From: Candidatus Gastranaerophilales bacterium
GTDB lineage: Bacteria; Cyanobacteriota; Vampirovibrionia; Gastranaerophilales; Gastranaerophilaceae
DNA: 64,000 nt
Direction of reading: 5' to 3'
NCBI GenBank assembly: GCA_944325575.1
Contig: CALVAR010000005.1
Coordinates: 29,700 to 93,699 of the forward strand
The position numbers and the translations under genes were made by a program. Positions 60,596 to 64,000 of the stretch are shown here, one piece after another (positions within the stretch are counted from its first letter, which is position 1; every line of letters begins with the position of its first letter). Under the pieces are notes generated by a model. The model searched no databases, was not told where the DNA came from, and was given only the letters and a program-made list of their open reading frames with translations.

Positions 60596-61932
60596 AAATG
60601 TTCAAAAATATTTTCAAGGATTTCATCGGTGATAACCTCACCGGTGATTTCGTCTAATGCAATCAAAGCAGCCTTTATATCTATAGAAATTAAATCCTGC
60701 AATTCTCCGTTATTCGCTGCGATGAATGCATTATTTAAGGCAGCTCTGGCCTGTTTAAGGCACTCTTCCTGCCTTTGATTAGTTACAAATTCCGTATTCA
60801 TGGAATCTTTATCAATTACTGCTTCTTTAATCTTTTCTTTTAATTCTTCTATGTTATACCCCGTTTTTGATGAAATATTTATGGCCTCCGGATTAGGAAC
60901 CTCTGCAATATCAGCCTTTGTAGCAATTTTTATGTGCGGCTTGTCCTGAATCAATTCATAAATCAAAGCGTCATTTTCATCAAAACCCTTGCTCCAATCA
61001 AACAAAAACAGTATTAAATCGGCATTTTCAACACAGTTTTTTGTATATTCAATTCCTATTGCTTCGACCTTATCAACATCTTTGCTGTCTCTGATACCTG
61101 CAGTATCAATAAGTGTAACAGGTATCCCGTCTATATCAACGGATTCTTGTATAACATCTCTTGTTGTGCCGGGGATTTCCGTGACAATTGCCCTTTCAAG
61201 ATTCAGTAATGCATTAAACAAAGAAGATTTACCGGCATTCGGGCATCCTGCGATTGCAATTTTTATTCCCTGACGCATGATATTTGAGGCATTTGCATTT
61301 TTTAAAATTCTGTCTATATTGTCAATATTTTTTCTGCATTCTTCCTCTAAATATGAATACTCTGGTTCTCTTACATCCTCCGGAAAATCCACTGCAGCAA
61401 TTATACGTGAATACAAAGTAAATAAAGAAGATTTTATATTCTTAATTTGCTGCGCAAGCACACCGGACAGATTATTTGCACTTTTTTGCGCAAAGTCAGT
61501 CGTTTTTGCATGGATAATATCCAAGACAGCCTCTGCCTGAGATAAGTCCATTTTTTTATTTAAAAACGCACGTTTTGTAAATTCTCCTTTTTGTGCAAGT
61601 CTTGCTCCGTTTTGCAAAGTCAAATCAAGGATTTTTTTTACAACTTTAGGACCGCCGTGGCACTGGATTTCTATTACATCTTCGCCGGTATAGCTGTTTG
61701 GCGATTTAAACGGGAGAACTATAACCTCATCTATTTTTTTATCATTGTCCAATATCCATCCGTGGTGTATCTTTCCGGCGTTAAAATGTTTGTTGCAGTC
61801 TATGGTCAAAGAAAACATTTTTTCCGTAATTTCAAAAGCTCTTTCTCCGGAGATACGAATAATCCCGACACCGCCGGTTCCAAGCGGTGTAGCTATAGCA
61901 GCTATTGTTTCAAACTCATAGTTTATATTCAT
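60580..61932 (-). CDS. mnmE: tRNA modification GTPase MnmE (TrmE)
   Basis: MnmE with MnmG adds the cmnm5 group at wobble U34 in tRNA. The 450-residue protein has the N-terminal folate-binding part (IAAIATPLGTGGVGIIRISG), the G domain AGCPNAGKSSLFNALL (G1), TTRDVIQE (G2), LIDTAGIRDS (G3), and the C-terminal motif FCIGK with the needed Cys. The stop TAG falls directly after GK and is the first triplet of repeat D2. mnmG is not in the window. Confidence 0.96.
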   Translation of the reverse strand: MNINYEFETIAAIATPLGTGGVGIIRISGERAFEITEKMFSLTIDCNKHFNAGKIHHGWILDNDKKIDEVIVLPFKSPNSYTGEDVIEIQCHGGPKVVKKILDLTLQNGARLAQKGEFTKRAFLNKKMDLSQAEAVLDIIHAKTTDFAQKSANNLSGVLAQQIKNIKSSLFTLYSRIIAAVDFPEDVREPEYSYLEEECRKNIDNIDRILKNANASNIMRQGIKIAIAGCPNAGKSSLFNALLNLERAIVTEIPGTTRDVIQESVDIDGIPVTLIDTAGIRDSKDVDKVEAIGIEYTKNCVENADLILFLFDWSKGFDENDALIYELIQDKPHIKIATKADIAEVPNPEAINISSKTGYNIEELKEKIKEAVIDKDSMNTEFVTNQRQEECLKQARAALNNAFIAANNGELQDLISIDIKAALIALDEITGEVITDEILENIFEHFCIGK

Positions 61933-62057
61933 ATCCTGATAGTAGTATTAACAGAGAGCGTTTTCAATGAATATATATATTTGTAAACAATTTTCATCCT
62001 GACCGGCAAATTTATTTATGAACGGTTTTAAAATAAAAGGAAATTAAAGGAGAGTAT

Positions 62058-63776
62058 ATGTTTATAAATTCAATCGGATTTTATCCGTTTAAAAAAGTAA
62101 ATGCAAAAAATACCGGCTTGCATAATCAAAATGGCAATGTATATGCAACAAAGCCTATGCCGTATGATACAGTTTCTTTCGGTAAAGTAAGTACTGTTAA
62201 AAATAAAAAATCTCATGAAGTTTTTGACAATTATAAACCTGAAATAAAGGATTTTGGCGATTATAAAATTCCCGTACACAATAAAGAAATAGCTAAAAGA
62301 TTAGAAAATATATACTATACAGAAACATTTGACAAGCTTTTTGACTATGCTGCAGAAAAAGGAGTTTTTGATATTAATATTGATCCAAAAACAAAATTTG
62401 TGCAGACAAGTGCAATACAAGACGGTGAAAATCCTCTTATGTCAAAACTTGTATGGGTAACTGACAGCTGCAATTTTATGCCGCTTTTAAAATATTCTAA
62501 TCCGGAAATATGCGTACCGTTGATGGAAAATTTATCCAAATATTATGCAAAACAGCAAAGAGCCTTTGACAGGATTATAAATGACCCGTTGCAGTTTGAA
62601 CTTAACCATGATTGGGCAAACACAGCAAAAAACGGTGTAGGGCACGTATTTAACCCGCAAAACAATATAACTCACAAATGGTATGCAAGAACACGTTTGG
62701 ACTCAATGGGATTATATCTGCAGTCTATGTGTGACATGATAACGGACGGAATTGAAGGTTTTGAGGATTACGGATACAAAAGTGCTGATGAAATATCCGA
62801 TAAAGCCATTCAATCTATGGCAAACGCAACTGCATACCTGACAAAAATTATATATCCTTATGCAAAAGATACAGGAGCCTGGGAAGAAAAAACATTTAAT
62901 TCAACGGCATCAAGCGATGTTGCTATAATAAATGAAGCATTTAGAAAATTAATAAGTCTCATGTATCTTCCGACGGAAAATGAAGATATCTTAAAAGTCA
63001 GGGAAAGACTTTTAAATGCTAAACACGGTGAAATTTTTAAAGACGAAAAGGTCTTAAAAGATATGCTCAAATTGGGAGAATACAGAATCAGAACAAACAG
63101 CTCCTGGGAATTTCCTACAGAAAGACGCTATGACGGGGCAATGAGTTTTATATTTACAACAGAAAAACTCGATGATGATCCTGTAAAAAATGCAAAAAAA
63201 GTATTTGCAAGACTCAAAAAATTTGAAACACCTACAACAAGATCAAAAGAAATAGTGAGAGATAACGGTATTTTGAGATATACGGGAGACACTTATCTTT
63301 ATATGAACTCTGATATAGATTATGAAAAACCTCTGCACAATCCGTCTCCGAAAAAATTTCCGCCCAAAACCGAAGCACAATGGTTTATGGTGAGTGATCT
63401 TTCAAGAGCATACGGCAAAATTGCACAGAGCTTGTTTGATAAGATTGACAAAGACGGCTATAGTGATGATGAAACCCGCAAACTCTTGGACTATGCACTG
63501 AAAAAAGAAACAGAATATATAAACAGAGCCTATGCAAGAATAACGGGTGAAGACACATATAAAGCAAACGGAAAGAAATGTCCTCCGTTTAAGGTTCCGG
63601 AAGCATATCAGGCAGTTACCGATACAAAGGACAAAATAAAGTTTGTACCGGGTACACATACGCCTTTAACCTGGGCACAGGTGTCTTTGTTTGATGCATC
63701 TAATCTTTATCGTTCAAACGTACAAAGATACGAGTACCTGCATCCGTATAAAAGCTGTGTGGGAACACGCTGCTAA
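62058..63776 (+). CDS. Large protein with SFGK tag, possible (alpha/alpha)6-barrel-type enzyme
   Basis: The 572-residue protein has a polar N terminus with VSFGK (about residue 35). Its main part is helical, with HDWANTAKNGVGHVFNP and WYARTRLDSMGLYLQSM; the latter recalls motifs of GH15-like and phosphorylase-kinase-like barrels, but the match is loose. It ends YKSCVGTRC with two cysteines. No signal peptide is seen. The ATG follows AAAGGAGAG. The function is unassigned. Confidence 0.6.
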   Translation: MFINSIGFYPFKKVNAKNTGLHNQNGNVYATKPMPYDTVSFGKVSTVKNKKSHEVFDNYKPEIKDFGDYKIPVHNKEIAKRLENIYYTETFDKLFDYAAEKGVFDINIDPKTKFVQTSAIQDGENPLMSKLVWVTDSCNFMPLLKYSNPEICVPLMENLSKYYAKQQRAFDRIINDPLQFELNHDWANTAKNGVGHVFNPQNNITHKWYARTRLDSMGLYLQSMCDMITDGIEGFEDYGYKSADEISDKAIQSMANATAYLTKIIYPYAKDTGAWEEKTFNSTASSDVAIINEAFRKLISLMYLPTENEDILKVRERLLNAKHGEIFKDEKVLKDMLKLGEYRIRTNSSWEFPTERRYDGAMSFIFTTEKLDDDPVKNAKKVFARLKKFETPTTRSKEIVRDNGILRYTGDTYLYMNSDIDYEKPLHNPSPKKFPPKTEAQWFMVSDLSRAYGKIAQSLFDKIDKDGYSDDETRKLLDYALKKETEYINRAYARITGEDTYKANGKKCPPFKVPEAYQAVTDTKDKIKFVPGTHTPLTWAQVSLFDASNLYRSNVQRYEYLHPYKSCVGTRC

Positions 63777-64000
63777 ATACGGATAAACCCTTTATTTAAA
63801 AGAGAATACCGGTTAAATATTAAGAAACATTACAAAATAATTGTCTTGTTTGATTCAAAAAGGCAATTATTTCTTTTGTAAATACTTTATATATATACGA
63901 GAGATAAAAAGAGAATTAAAGAAAGAAAAGATTTTTTAACACATATACTACATACACTGACCTACCACACTAACCTACACTTACTTACTACACACACGAG
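63777..64000. other. Downstream spacer with AT hairpin and a G-poor end
   Basis: An AT-only stem AAATAATTG (63835-63843) and CAATTATTT (63864-63872), followed by TTCTTTT, may end the 62058 transcript. The final 60 bases are repetitive in TAC/CAC/ACT with nearly no G on the plus strand, unlike anything else here. No gene is visible before the edge. Confidence 0.4.

Noticed and set aside
60302..60778. Plus-strand reading frame (158 residues)
   Set aside because: It runs through repeat D2 and then antisense to mnmE; translation would be a by-product of the repeat.

Overview
The window is AT-rich DNA with tightly packed bacterial genes on both strands. Housekeeping genes (priA, scpB, ftsE/ftsX, alr, purB, nusB, ftsY, lipA, holA/holB, rpsP, infC, pth, mnmE) show it is chromosomal. 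A stripped flagellar-type export block, clusters of FTLAE prepilins, proteins carrying a short SFKG tag near the N terminus, and signal-peptide proteins built from RLxRLE repeats together suggest a non-photosynthetic relative of Cyanobacteria (Vampirovibrionia/Melainabacteria, most like the gut order Gastranaerophilales). That placement is pattern recognition from memory and was not checked by a search.

Layout. 1-9.1 kb: 3' part of priA, a PC4-like protein, an acetyltransferase-like protein, a small regulator, two secreted proteins, a homocitrate/isopropylmalate-synthase-family enzyme, scpB and a GAF-GGDEF diguanylate cyclase. 9.2-15.4 kb: one co-directional run of a WecG/TagA glycosyltransferase, ftsE, ftsX, an HDOD protein and four prepilin-like proteins, closed by a terminator. 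15.5-19.8 kb: a coiled-coil protein and two tandem giant paralogues with the SFKG tag. 20-30 kb: alr, a phosphoesterase, purB, nusB, ftsY, a sigma factor, and a protein fusing LysM, a T4-lysozyme-like muramidase and an amidase. 29.4-36.7 kb: lipA, bioG-bioC, a membrane protein sharing its N-terminal domain with the FliG-position protein, holA, holB and a mannose-1-phosphate guanylyltransferase.

36.7-43.9 kb: an export/basal-body operon on the minus strand, in transcription order fliF, a FliG-position protein, fliH, flhA, fliI. No fliP/Q/R, flhB, fliM/N, rod, hook or flagellin genes are visible in the window. 44-50.7 kb: a secreted alpha/beta-hydrolase-like protein and an HD-GYP-like protein that both lack expected catalytic residues, a lineage-type membrane protein, a YkgJ protein, an Flp-like small protein, a CgeB-like glycosyltransferase and rpsP. 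51-57 kb: a HAD phosphatase, a stand-alone LuxR HTH, a small Cys-rich ORF divergent from a LexA/CI-like repressor, a cation exchanger, an NrnA-like phosphoesterase and a YihY protein. 57-64 kb: infC with an AUU start, dedA, pth, a two-HTH regulator, mnmE and another large tagged protein.

The intergenic DNA is unusually rich in structured dispersed repeats. At least six kinds can be told apart by eye. Several lie directly at gene 3' ends, and two appear to supply the stop codon of the preceding gene. One family keeps a 7-bp stem through paired base changes, which argues that the folded form matters. No tRNA, rRNA, CRISPR array or intact insertion sequence was recognised.
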